Assembly: GCA_016124665.1 (NCBI GenBank)
Contig: WGNH01000005.1
Coordinates: 62,001 to 126,000, forward strand
Reading direction: 5' to 3'
Origin: Alphaproteobacteria bacterium
Lineage (GTDB): Bacteria > Pseudomonadota > Alphaproteobacteria > Caulobacterales > Maricaulaceae
DNA: 64,000 nucleotides
In this document: piece after piece, positions 18,835-28,151 of the stretch
Layout: every line of letters begins with the position of its first letter
How positions within the stretch are numbered: the stretch's first letter is position 1
Made by a program: the position numbers and the translations under genes
The notes under the pieces: generated by a model
What the model was told of the DNA's origin: nothing
What the model saw: only the letters and a program-made list of their open reading frames with translations
Database searches by the model: none

Positions 18835-20430
18835 ATGTTGACGATTTCAAACCTTGATTACCGGATCGGCGCGCGCGCCCTGTTCGAGAACGCTTCCGCC
18901 CAGATCGCCTCCGGGTGGAAAGTCGGGCTGATCGGCCGCAATGGCACGGGCAAATCCACCCTGCTGCAGCTGATCCGCGAGGAGATCGAACACCCCTCAC
19001 CGGACAGTCCGATCCGGCTGAACAAGGGGGCGCGCATGGGCTGGGTCGCACAGGAGGTGCAGCCCTCGGACGACACCATACTCGACGTGGTGCTGGCCAC
19101 CGATGCCGAGCGCCACACGCTGATGCAGGAGGCCGAAACCGCGCTGGATCCGGACCGCATCGGCGAGATCCACATGCGGCTGGCCGATATCGATGCCTGG
19201 TCGGCCGAGGCGCGGGCGGCGGAAGTGCTGACCGGGCTGGGCTTTAGCGATGCCGATCTGTCCCGTCCGACGCGGGAGTTTTCCGGCGGCTGGCGCATGC
19301 GCGCGGCGATTGCCGGCGTGCTCTTTGCCCAGCCCGACCTTTTGCTGCTGGACGAGCCGACCAATTATCTCGATCTGGAAGGCGCGGCCTGGCTGGAATC
19401 CTATCTGAAGAAATATCCCCACACCGTGCTGATCGTCTCCCACGACCGGGAAATGCTGAACCGCTCGGTCACCCACACGCTGGCGCTGGAACACAAACAA
19501 TTGTCGATCACGCCGGGCGGGTATGATGCCTGGCTGCGGCTGCGCGCGGCCCGGACCGCGCTTCTGGAAAGCGAGCGCGCCAAGCAGGAAGCCGACCGCG
19601 CCCATCTGCAGGCCTTTGTCGACCGCTTCCGGGCCAAGGCGTCGAAGGCGCGGCAGGCGCAGTCGCGGGTGAAGAAGCTTGAGAAGATGCAGGAAATCAC
19701 CGTGCCGCTGGCCGAGCGCACGACGCCCTTTGTGTTTCCGAACTCCAAGGACAAGCTCTCGCCGCCGCTTTTGCAAATGCGCAATGCGGTGCTGGGCTAT
19801 GGCGCGGAGGCCGTGATCCTGAAAGGGGTCGATCTGCGCCTTGATCCGGAGGACCGCATCGCCATTGTCGGTGCCAATGGCCAGGGCAAGACGACGCTGG
19901 TCAAGTCCATCGCCGAACGGCTGGCCCTACTGGCGGGCGAGCGGGTGGCCCCGCGGGCGCTGCGCATCGGCTATTTCTCGCAGGACCAGATGGATGAATT
20001 GCGGCCCGGGGAAAATGTGCTCGACCATATCCGCGACGCCCTGCCCGAGGGGGCGCCCCCGTCAAAGCAGCGTGCCGTGGCCGCGGCCATGGGCTTTCCG
20101 CACGAGAAGGTGGAGACCGCCATCGAGAACCTGTCCGGCGGCGAGAAAGTGCGCCTGTTGCTCGGCCTGATGGCGATCGACAAGCCGCATATCCTGATCC
20201 TGGACGAGCCGACCTCGCACCTGGATATCGACAGCCGCGAGGCGCTGATCTACGCGCTCAATGATTATGAGGGGGCGGTGGTGCTGATCACCCACGACGT
20301 CTATCTCGCCGAAGGCACGGCCGATCAGCTCTGGCTGGTCAAGGATGGCCGGGCGACGCGCTATGACGGCGATCTCAATGATTACCGCAAACTCGTCCTG
20401 CAGGCCGACCGGGCGGCGGTGAACGCCTGA
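18835..20430 (+). CDS. ABC-F family ATP-binding protein
   Basis: two Walker A (GRNGTGKSTLL, GANGQGKTTLV), two LSGG-type and Walker B motifs; no TM segments. Confidence 0.96.
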   Translation: MLTISNLDYRIGARALFENASAQIASGWKVGLIGRNGTGKSTLLQLIREEIEHPSPDSPIRLNKGARMGWVAQEVQPSDDTILDVVLATDAERHTLMQEAETALDPDRIGEIHMRLADIDAWSAEARAAEVLTGLGFSDADLSRPTREFSGGWRMRAAIAGVLFAQPDLLLLDEPTNYLDLEGAAWLESYLKKYPHTVLIVSHDREMLNRSVTHTLALEHKQLSITPGGYDAWLRLRAARTALLESERAKQEADRAHLQAFVDRFRAKASKARQAQSRVKKLEKMQEITVPLAERTTPFVFPNSKDKLSPPLLQMRNAVLGYGAEAVILKGVDLRLDPEDRIAIVGANGQGKTTLVKSIAERLALLAGERVAPRALRIGYFSQDQMDELRPGENVLDHIRDALPEGAPPSKQRAVAAAMGFPHEKVETAIENLSGGEKVRLLLGLMAIDKPHILILDEPTSHLDIDSREALIYALNDYEGAVVLITHDVYLAEGTADQLWLVKDGRATRYDGDLNDYRKLVLQADRAAVNA

Positions 20431-20517
20431 GGCGGTGGCCGCATGATCGCCCCTGAGCTCGACAGGCCGGAGCGGAGCGATAGACTGGGCTGAACGGATC
20501 TCATGGCGTAAAGGCGG

Positions 20518-21318
20518 ATGGCGAAAATGGTGTTGCGTATGCTTTCCTGCGGCCTGATCTGGCTGGCGGCGGCCGCAAGCCCGGCCCCTGCGCTCAACCG
20601 CGAGACGCCCCTGTCGATCACGGCGGATTATTCCGCCTCGGTGCTGGTTTTCCGGGTCGGGCGGGTGACGCTGGAGGCCGATCTGGGGCGCGCGGACTAT
20701 GCGGCGCAGGCGCATGTCGAGGCCGCCGGGCTGGCGGCGCTGTTCACCGATTTCGAGATCGATTCCGATGTCGCCGGACGGTTCACCGATGCCGGACCGC
20801 AGCCCTCACGCTATGGACATACCGAGCGCACGGGCGACAAGACACGGATCATCGATGTTGCATTTGACGGCGGTGTGGCGCGCTCCACCGCCTCGCCGGA
20901 CTTTTCCTCCTGGGGCGAGCCGCCGGCGAGCGAGGCGGACCGCACCGGCGTGGTTGATCCGATGACGGCCACCCTGCTGCTGTCGGAAATGGTGGCGGCG
21001 TCCGGCGGCGCACCGTGCGAAGGCGCGCTGCCGGTGTTTGATGGCAAGCAAAGGTATGATCTGCTGCTCGCCGCCCGTGGCACCGAGACCATCCGCACGC
21101 GCGGCTGGCGCGGCGAGGCGCTGGTGTGTGATGCCTATTATGCGCCGGTGTCCGGTTATGATCCGGAAGACTGGCCGGAGCCCGGCGAGACCCGTCACCC
21201 GCTGCGCATGTGGATTGCCCCGATTGCGGGCGGCACGGCCTTCCTGCCGGTGCGCCTGCACACACGCGCCGGATTTGGCAGCGTGACCGTGGAATTACGG
21301 GCGCTGACCCTGAACTGA
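20518..21318 (+). CDS. DUF3108 domain-containing protein
   Basis: signal peptide; DPMTATLLLSEMV...CEGALPVFDGKQRYDLLLA...CDAYYAPVSGY...MWIAPIAGGTAFLPVRLHTRAGFGSVTVELRAL. Confidence 0.85.
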   Translation: MAKMVLRMLSCGLIWLAAAASPAPALNRETPLSITADYSASVLVFRVGRVTLEADLGRADYAAQAHVEAAGLAALFTDFEIDSDVAGRFTDAGPQPSRYGHTERTGDKTRIIDVAFDGGVARSTASPDFSSWGEPPASEADRTGVVDPMTATLLLSEMVAASGGAPCEGALPVFDGKQRYDLLLAARGTETIRTRGWRGEALVCDAYYAPVSGYDPEDWPEPGETRHPLRMWIAPIAGGTAFLPVRLHTRAGFGSVTVELRALTLN

Positions 21319-21371
21319 CGCCTTGACCCGGCGCCGGTCCGCGCGATGTTGAGAGCAAAGGGAGGGTCGAC

Positions 21372-22595
21372 ATGACGCAGCGTCAATACGGGATCGTGGT
21401 TTACGGGGCGAGCGGTTTTACCGGCCGGCTGGTGGCCGAATATCTCAACACCGCTTATGGCGATGCGCCGGAGTTAAGCTGGGCTATGGCCGGGCGGTCG
21501 GTCTCCAAGCTCGAAGCCGTGCGCGAAGAGATGGGTATTTCCGGCAATGTCGACATCCTCGCCGCGGATGCCTCCGATCCGGCCTCGCTGAAAGCGATGG
21601 CGGATAGCGCCAGCGTCATCATCACCACGGTCGGCCCCTACCAGCTTTATGGCGAGCCCCTGCTGGCCGCCTGCGTGGAAGCCGGGACGGATTATGTGGA
21701 TCTGTGCGGCGAGCCCGCCTGGATGGCGCAGATGATCGTCAAATATCAGGCTGCGGCCGAAAAAAGCGGCGCACGCATCGTGTTTTCCTGCGGGTTCGAT
21801 TCGGTGCCGTTTGATCTCGGCGTCTGGTTCCTGCAGCGCGAGGCGAAAGACCGGCTGGGCCATACCCTGCCGCGTGTCAAAGGCCGCGTGCGCAAGATGA
21901 AAGGCACGTTTTCGGGCGGCACGGCTGCCAGCCTGACGGCAACGATTGAAGCGGTCAGCAAGGACAAGTCGCTGCTCAAACTGCTCACCTCCCCGTTCTC
22001 ACTGACACCCGGTTTCAAGGGGCCGAAACAACCCCATTCCGCCACGGCCGAATATGATGAAACGGCACAGTCCTGGACCGCCCCCTTCATCATGGCCCCG
22101 ATCAATACCAAGAATGTGCATCGCACCAATGCACTCGCCGGGCACGCTTATGGCGCGGACTTTGTCTATGACGAGCGGATGATGACCGGCGACGGGCCCA
22201 AGGGTGAAAAACGCGCCAAGGCGGCGGCGCGGCAGGAGAAAATCCAGAACATCATGCTGGCCATGGCCCCGACACGCTGGCTGTTGAAAACCTTCATGCT
22301 GCCCAAGCCGGGTGAGGGTCCGGACAAGCAGGCCCGCGAAACCGGCTTCTATGACGTACTGTTTATCGGTGAGGGCCAAAATGGCGAGGTGTTGCGCGCC
22401 TCGGTGAAGGGCGACAAGGATCCGGGCTATGGCTCGACCTCGAAGATGATTTCCGAATGTGCGCTGTGTCTGCTGCTCGATGTTGGCGGCGACAAGACCG
22501 GCGGCGGAATCTGGACGCCGGGGGCGGCGCTGGGCGATGTGCTGATCGGCCGCCTGCAAGCGCATGCCGGGCTGACATTTGCGGTCGAGGACTGA
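21372..22595 (+). CDS. saccharopine dehydrogenase-like NADP-binding protein (trans-acting enoyl reductase type)
   Basis: IVVYGASGFTGRLVAEYL...VITTVGPYQLYGEPLLAACVEAGTDYVDLCGEP...FSCGFDSVPFDLG. Confidence 0.9.
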   Translation: MTQRQYGIVVYGASGFTGRLVAEYLNTAYGDAPELSWAMAGRSVSKLEAVREEMGISGNVDILAADASDPASLKAMADSASVIITTVGPYQLYGEPLLAACVEAGTDYVDLCGEPAWMAQMIVKYQAAAEKSGARIVFSCGFDSVPFDLGVWFLQREAKDRLGHTLPRVKGRVRKMKGTFSGGTAASLTATIEAVSKDKSLLKLLTSPFSLTPGFKGPKQPHSATAEYDETAQSWTAPFIMAPINTKNVHRTNALAGHAYGADFVYDERMMTGDGPKGEKRAKAAARQEKIQNIMLAMAPTRWLLKTFMLPKPGEGPDKQARETGFYDVLFIGEGQNGEVLRASVKGDKDPGYGSTSKMISECALCLLLDVGGDKTGGGIWTPGAALGDVLIGRLQAHAGLTFAVED

Positions 22596-23048
22596 TCAGG
22601 CGCGGGTTTCCGCTTCCAGGCCGGGCAGGCCGAACAGGGCCAGTTGCAGGCTGCGGGCGATGCGGTGGGCGCGTTCCATGAAATAGGGCACCGCCGCCGC
22701 TGTCGGCGCTGTGTCCAAGAGCGTCTGTTCAAACAGGGCCAGCCAGGTGCTGAAATGCTCCGGGCGAATCGAGGCGTGCTTCTTGTGTGCGGGGACCGGC
22801 TTGCCCGAATAGCGTCCGGCATTGAGGGTCACCGAGGCCCAGAAATCCTTCATCCGGGCCAGATGGTCCGGCCAGTGATCGCCAATGGCGTTTTCAAAGA
22901 CCGGGCCCAGCACGGCGTCCGCCCGCACGCGGCCGTAGAAGGTTTCGACCAGTGCGGAGATATAGGCCTCATCTATGCCCAGAGTGGCGGCATGGGCGCG
23001 GATGGCTTCGCGGCGTTCGGAAACCGTGGCGGATTGTGGATGTGACAT
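22596..23048 (-). CDS. group III truncated hemoglobin
   Basis: LVETFYGRVRADAVLGPVFENAIGDHWPDHLARMKDFWASVTLNAGRYSGKPVPAHKKH...HFSTWLALFEQTL. Confidence 0.9.
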   Translation of the reverse strand: MSHPQSATVSERREAIRAHAATLGIDEAYISALVETFYGRVRADAVLGPVFENAIGDHWPDHLARMKDFWASVTLNAGRYSGKPVPAHKKHASIRPEHFSTWLALFEQTLLDTAPTAAAVPYFMERAHRIARSLQLALFGLPGLEAETRA

Positions 23049-23116
23049 GGCAGTGGGTTGGACGCTCTGCCAGGTAACGGCAAGGCGTGATGTTGCCGCA
23101 CCCCTTCCTTCAATCG

Positions 23117-24175
23117 CTAGTCCGCCATCAGCGCCTTGCGGCGGAAGCTGGTCGGGGCTTCGCCGGTGGCCTCGCGGAAAGCGCGGTTGAAGCTGGCGAT
23201 GGAGCCATAGCCGAGATCGAGCGCGACCTGCAGGATCTGCAGGCGGGCGCGTTCGGGATCGGCGAGGATTTCCTTGGCATCCTCGACGCGGTGGGAATTG
23301 ATATAGCTGGAGAAATTGCGGTAGCCGAGGCCGGAATTGATCAGCTTGCGCAGGCGGTGTTCCGGCGTTCTGAGCTGATCGGCCAGCTTGCCGACGGTGA
23401 GGCCGGTCTCGCGATAGGCCCCGGCCTGCATGGCCGCTTCCAGCCGTGCCAGAAGCGGGCGGTCGGCGGGGTCGATGGCGGCGATGGCTGCCTCGCTGTC
23501 ATGGTGCTGGCGCACTTCCTTGCGGTCGACAAACATTTCCGGGCTGGCGCGCAGCGCCCACAGGGCGAAGGCGAAACACAGGACCAGCAGCCAGAGTGAC
23601 GAGCCGACGAGGTAGGCGGTTTCGGCCGCCGTGCCACGCATCAGAATTTCCAGCCCCATGAGAATAACAGCGGACAGGCCGACCGAGACGGCAATCACGA
23701 CGCGGAAACGGCGGCGGGTATCGACCAGATCATCCTTCAGGCTGAGCAGGGCGAAATAGGTGGCGTGCAGGAACAGGACGACGGAAATGGATTGCTTGAT
23801 CAGGGTCATGGCATCGCGCCAGAACGGATCGCTCACCGCATATTGCAGCGGCACAAGAAAGAGAATCGGAATGGCCGGCAGAAGATGCGCGGCGCGGAAG
23901 CGGTACTGGTCGCAGAACAGGGCGAGGCAGAACCACCAGAAGAAGACCCCGTCGAGCCAGCCCAGAGGCTCGATGACATGCTGCCAGATGCCGAGAAGGT
24001 CGCGCATGGTCGGTGAGGCGCAAACCATGTAGGCGGCCGCGCCGAGGCCGAAAAGCGCGCCGAGCCGGGCGGCCAGAGAGCGGCGGGCATTCAGAAGCAG
24101 AACCGCGCTGGTCAGAAGACACAGCACACCCGCGCTCATGCGGGCGATGATTTCAACAAGGGCGGCGTCCGTCAT
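23117..24175 (-). CDS. AraC-family regulator with N-terminal membrane domain
   Basis: N-terminal TM segments; C-terminal EDAKEILADPERARLQILQVALDLGYGSIASFNRAFREATGEAPTSFRRK. Confidence 0.9.
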   Translation of the reverse strand: MTDAALVEIIARMSAGVLCLLTSAVLLLNARRSLAARLGALFGLGAAAYMVCASPTMRDLLGIWQHVIEPLGWLDGVFFWWFCLALFCDQYRFRAAHLLPAIPILFLVPLQYAVSDPFWRDAMTLIKQSISVVLFLHATYFALLSLKDDLVDTRRRFRVVIAVSVGLSAVILMGLEILMRGTAAETAYLVGSSLWLLVLCFAFALWALRASPEMFVDRKEVRQHHDSEAAIAAIDPADRPLLARLEAAMQAGAYRETGLTVGKLADQLRTPEHRLRKLINSGLGYRNFSSYINSHRVEDAKEILADPERARLQILQVALDLGYGSIASFNRAFREATGEAPTSFRRKALMAD

Positions 24176-24260
24176 GACAGGGATTATGCCTCAATCAAAA
24201 AGGACCTGCCAGCTTTTCCGTTGCGGAATGCGCGCGGGAGAAGCTGGCAGGCAGCACTCG

Positions 24261-24596
24261 CTAGCTGCCACTGGCAGCCAGCACCACGGCTTCCCGTCCA
24301 TCTGGGGAGACGCTCCGGGCGGCGTGGATTTGGTCAAGTTGCGGGGCGGCAATTTCATTGACGGTGCGGGCCACCGTGTCTGCCACGCAGATCCGGGTGG
24401 CGGTGGCGGCCATCGTGGAATGGCGGTTTTCATCGGCGCAGACGCGTTCGGCAGCGGCCAAAACGCGCTGGTAGACGGCGGCTGAGCCGCTGTGGGTGGA
24501 AAGTTCGGCCTGCGTGTAGGCGAGCTCGGCGCTGGCCGGATTGCCGGCGACGGCGCTTGCACCCAGGAAAAGGGCGGGGAGGAATGCGTTCAACAT
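24261..24596 (-). CDS. UrcA family protein
   Basis: AELAYTQAELSTHSGSAAVYQRVLAAAERVCADENRHSTMAATATRICVADTVARTVNEI. Confidence 0.8.
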   Translation of the reverse strand: MLNAFLPALFLGASAVAGNPASAELAYTQAELSTHSGSAAVYQRVLAAAERVCADENRHSTMAATATRICVADTVARTVNEIAAPQLDQIHAARSVSPDGREAVVLAASGS

Positions 24597-24696
24597 AATC
24601 GACCTCGTTTGTTAGGGCCGCGGGGAGGCGGCTGACGAGCTCAATCTGGCGATCTTCCCCCTGCTCTGCTTTGCGATTTCGAAAATCGCGTGATGA

Positions 24697-24728
24697 TTTT
24701 CAGAAACGCGCGGCGTTTTTCAGAAACG
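24697..24728. repeat. 12-bp direct repeat (TTTTCAGAAACG x2), possible operator
   Basis: TTTTCAGAAACG at 24697 and 24717; beside inverted repeat GCGATTT-CGA-AAATCGC (24673-24689). Confidence 0.6.
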
Positions 24729-24729
24729 A

Positions 24730-25389
24730 TCAGTGGCGGGGGCCGGAAAGCGGCTTTCGGTGGAGATAGATGGCGATCAGCACGGTGGCGGCGGGAAACA
24801 CGACGGCATATCCGAGGATGCCGATATTGCGAATCTGCATATCGGCCAGCGCCACACCCGCCAGCCCGGCGAGGGCCAGCAGGCCGCTGGTGATGAGCAG
24901 GCCCCGTATCCATGCTGCCAGCCCGCCGCCGCTGAACAGGCCGGCGGCAAACAGGACAGACAGCGCGAAGAAGATGTCCCAGGCCAGAATGTCGAGGACA
25001 TAGACGAGAGACGGCCATTCAAATGCGAGCCAGCGGGCCGCGCCGCCCATGGCCGGGTCGCGGGACAGGACAAGAATCGTGAAATGCACCGCTGACGTCA
25101 GACCGGCGAGGAGCGCCGTGAAGACCAGGGCGAGCAGGCTGAACAATCTGCGGCTGCCGCGCGTGAGCAAATGGAGCGCGGCCATCAGCACAACCATCAG
25201 CGGCGCGATGACGAGAATCAGCCCCTCCATAAGGGTAAACCAGGGGTCCGTGATCGCCGCCTCGGGCGAGGGCAGGGTGGCAAGGCCCGCCGCCAGAATG
25301 CCGGCATAGGCGATCTGGGCCCCGGCCAGAAGCATGGCGGTGATCATACCCACCTGTCTGATCCGGCCGCGCATCTGGCGATCCGCCAT
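24730..25389 (-). CDS. hypothetical polytopic membrane protein
   Basis: long ORF with about six hydrophobic segments. Confidence 0.6.
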   Translation of the reverse strand: MADRQMRGRIRQVGMITAMLLAGAQIAYAGILAAGLATLPSPEAAITDPWFTLMEGLILVIAPLMVVLMAALHLLTRGSRRLFSLLALVFTALLAGLTSAVHFTILVLSRDPAMGGAARWLAFEWPSLVYVLDILAWDIFFALSVLFAAGLFSGGGLAAWIRGLLITSGLLALAGLAGVALADMQIRNIGILGYAVVFPAATVLIAIYLHRKPLSGPRH

Positions 25390-25401
25390 CTGCCACCGCC
25401 C

Positions 25402-28068
25402 CTATCGCAGCCGGTAAGAGCGCGCCGGGGCGAGGATGACGGCATTCAGGAGTGCCAGATCAAGGCCTTCCTGATAGCCACGGGCAGTCGGGTCCTGGGT
25501 AAAGGCGACCACGAAGCCCGATCCCGTCCGGCGCGAGACCAGGAAAGGCTTGTAGGCGGTCTGGGCGATATTTTCCTCCCAGAGATGGCCGGAAGCAACC
25601 AGCGTGTCCGGCCCGGCAAAGCGCAGCACGGTGTCGGCCTCGTCCAGCGGCACGGCAGTATAGATGTCCGATCCGGTCACCATGGCGGCCGCGCCTTGTG
25701 AATAGCCTGCCGACAGGAAGGCGTCAGCATTGGCGGTGACATTGAGCAGCGCACCCGGAGCCGTGTCGGGCCGGGCATTGCGCGGCTCCAGCGCCGCCTG
25801 CAGAGCGCCGTCATCCTCGATGACGCTGCCGGGCACGAGGGCGGATTCGCCCGCGCCGTTGCCGGTTGGCGTATCCGCGGCGCGCTCGCGGCGCAGCGGC
25901 AGGAGGTTGATATCGGGATCGGTGATGAAGCGTGTGGCATCGCCCAGCGCGATCAGCGTGCCCCCGGCCTGCGCAAAGCGCGAAAGATTGGCGGCACCGG
26001 ACTCGCCGAATTCTGCGGCATAGCCACCGCCGCTCTGTTCGGGCAGCAGGATGACGTCAAAGCCGGACAGGTCCGCCCGCGCCATCGTGGCCGCGCGGAT
26101 GACGGTGACGGGCAGGCCGTAACGCCGCTCCAGCACATAGCGCAGCCCGCCGGCGGAATTGGCGTCGGTGCCCTCCCCCCAGGCCATGGCAATGCGCGGC
26201 GCGATGATATCGGCAAACTGGCTGGAGCCGAAATTCGGGCCGTCCTCGGTCCAGCTGGTGTCCAGCCCGGCATAGACCGCGCCGATGGTGCGGGCATGCA
26301 GGCGCATCAGGGAATCGAGATTGGCCGGGGCGCTGGCGCGGGCGATCACAACCGATCCGGCGGGAAAGGTCTCGCCCTGGATCGTGAATTCGCTGGCCGC
26401 GGTGCGCATGGGCACACCGTCTGCGGCGAGCGCCGCGACAAGACGCGCCTGGCCGGCATCGGTCCAGGGGATGACATAGCCGAAGCGCGCCGAGTCTGCG
26501 ACGTCTGCGGGCATGGGCTCATCGGCGGTGACGGCGTCGCCCGGCAGGTTGGGGCGATTGGCGCATTCGGTCGATTGCACATTGAACATGACCGGCAGCG
26601 ACCAGGCGGTGACGTCATAGAGTTCGTGATCAAGGCCGCGTGTGCGGCGGTCTTCCTGCGCGTCGAGGAAATCATCCGGCAGCGGCGTGTCGCGTTGCAG
26701 AAGCGTCCGGGCGAGCTGACCGGCGGGCTGGTTCAGATCGATATGGAAGCCGCCCTCCGGCAGCGCCGCGCCACAGGCCGTTGTGCCGGCGGCGATGCGC
26801 GAAATCTCGATGCCCTGCCGCGCAATCAGGCGGGCGAGGCGTTCCGCGCCCCAGCGATTGGTTTCACGGGTCAGCACAATGGCTGCCGGACCTTCGGCCG
26901 TGGTGCTGGCGGCGGCGCGGACATCATGGAAGCCGCGCACAAAGCGCTCGCGGTTTTCCGCGGCGGCCTGCGCGGTCGACAGGCTGGCGATGAAGTGATT
27001 GGTGACGCCATCGGCATAGGTCAGATCCCCGCCATTGCGGCGCGTCCAGACCAGGCCGCGCGCCGAGCCCTGCTCATAGGTCATGGCGACGCCGCCCTGC
27101 ATCATCGGCCAGGTATCGCCATAGCCGGGATAGAAGGCGTCGAAGATCTCGCGGGTGAAATAGTCCGAACCGATGCGGTCGAACCACATCGCATGGTTCT
27201 GGCCGATAATGTCATGGCCTTCCAGCTGCCCCCCGGTGAGCACCGGATTGACCGGGTCGGCCACGGGCGGGAAGAAATAGGACTGGTCGCCGCCCATTTC
27301 ATGGGCATCGACAATGACCATGGGCCGCCAGTCGAGCATGGCGGCGGTGCGGCCGCGGGTTTCCGGCTGGGTCATGATGAACCAGTCGCGATTCATATCG
27401 AAGAGATAGTGATTGTGCCGCCCGCCCGGCCAGGGCTGGTCATGTTCCGCCGCATAGCGGTAGCCGTCAGCCTGAAGGCCGCGCGCCTGGGTGAAGGAGT
27501 TGATGAAGCGGTTACGGCCATCCGGGTTCTGGACCGGGTCGATGATGACCAGGGCGTTCTCGCGGATCGTGTTCGCAACCGGATCATTGGTGGCGGCCAG
27601 GAGATGATAGGCCGTGCGCAGCCCGGCATCGGTGGAGGATATCTCGTCGCCATGCACGCCATAGCCGAGCCAGACAATCACCGGCAGGCGGCCGATCAGC
27701 GCGTCACGCTCCGCGCCTGAGAGCTCGCGCGGGTCGGCCAGCGCTTGCAGATCGGCACGAATGCCGTCGAGACGCGCCATCGTCTCCGCGCTGCCGATCA
27801 CGGCATAGACGAGATCGCGGCCCTCCCAGCTGGTGGCATAGTCAAAGACCTGCATGCGGTCCGGCGCGGCCACTGCCAGCGTGCGGAGATAATCCACGGC
27901 CTCTTCGGGCGGGGTGATCTCTTCGCCGAAATCATGGCCCAGCGCGCTTTCCAGATCCGGGATGGCGGTATCGTAGCGGGCCTGCAGCGGGGTCGATGCG
28001 GTTTGCGCCAGCGCAGCGGCAGACAGGCCAAAAGCGGTGAGAGCGGCAAGCAGGAGGCGATGTGTCAT
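25402..28068 (-). CDS. M14 family zinc metallopeptidase (secreted)
   Basis: signal peptide from MTHRLLL; GYGVHGDEISSTDAGLRTAYHLLA...NALVIIDPVQNPDGRNRF. Confidence 0.9.
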   Translation of the reverse strand: MTHRLLLAALTAFGLSAAALAQTASTPLQARYDTAIPDLESALGHDFGEEITPPEEAVDYLRTLAVAAPDRMQVFDYATSWEGRDLVYAVIGSAETMARLDGIRADLQALADPRELSGAERDALIGRLPVIVWLGYGVHGDEISSTDAGLRTAYHLLAATNDPVANTIRENALVIIDPVQNPDGRNRFINSFTQARGLQADGYRYAAEHDQPWPGGRHNHYLFDMNRDWFIMTQPETRGRTAAMLDWRPMVIVDAHEMGGDQSYFFPPVADPVNPVLTGGQLEGHDIIGQNHAMWFDRIGSDYFTREIFDAFYPGYGDTWPMMQGGVAMTYEQGSARGLVWTRRNGGDLTYADGVTNHFIASLSTAQAAAENRERFVRGFHDVRAAASTTAEGPAAIVLTRETNRWGAERLARLIARQGIEISRIAAGTTACGAALPEGGFHIDLNQPAGQLARTLLQRDTPLPDDFLDAQEDRRTRGLDHELYDVTAWSLPVMFNVQSTECANRPNLPGDAVTADEPMPADVADSARFGYVIPWTDAGQARLVAALAADGVPMRTAASEFTIQGETFPAGSVVIARASAPANLDSLMRLHARTIGAVYAGLDTSWTEDGPNFGSSQFADIIAPRIAMAWGEGTDANSAGGLRYVLERRYGLPVTVIRAATMARADLSGFDVILLPEQSGGGYAAEFGESGAANLSRFAQAGGTLIALGDATRFITDPDINLLPLRRERAADTPTGNGAGESALVPGSVIEDDGALQAALEPRNARPDTAPGALLNVTANADAFLSAGYSQGAAAMVTGSDIYTAVPLDEADTVLRFAGPDTLVASGHLWEENIAQTAYKPFLVSRRTGSGFVVAFTQDPTARGYQEGLDLALLNAVILAPARSYRLR

Positions 28069-28106
28069 GAAAATCCCCGGAAATGTCTGAATGGCGTGCA
28101 GATACA

Positions 28107-28137
28107 AAACGGCCCGGAACATGATGCTCCGGGCCGA
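28107..28137 (-). terminator. Rho-independent terminator after the M3 peptidase gene
   Basis: CGGCCCGGA-ACATGATGC-TCCGGGCCG, with TTTT on the minus-strand 3' side. Confidence 0.65.
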
Positions 28138-28151
28138 TTGAATTGGCGAGA

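Noticed and set aside
20431-20517. CCCTGAGCTCGACAGGCC...-type sequence before the DUF3108 gene as a dispersed repeat
   Set aside because: Looks repeat-like but has only one copy in the window, so cannot be supported.
26296-27720. 474-aa plus-strand ORF opposite the M14 peptidase gene
   Set aside because: Antisense shadow ORF; the M14 motifs lie on the minus strand.
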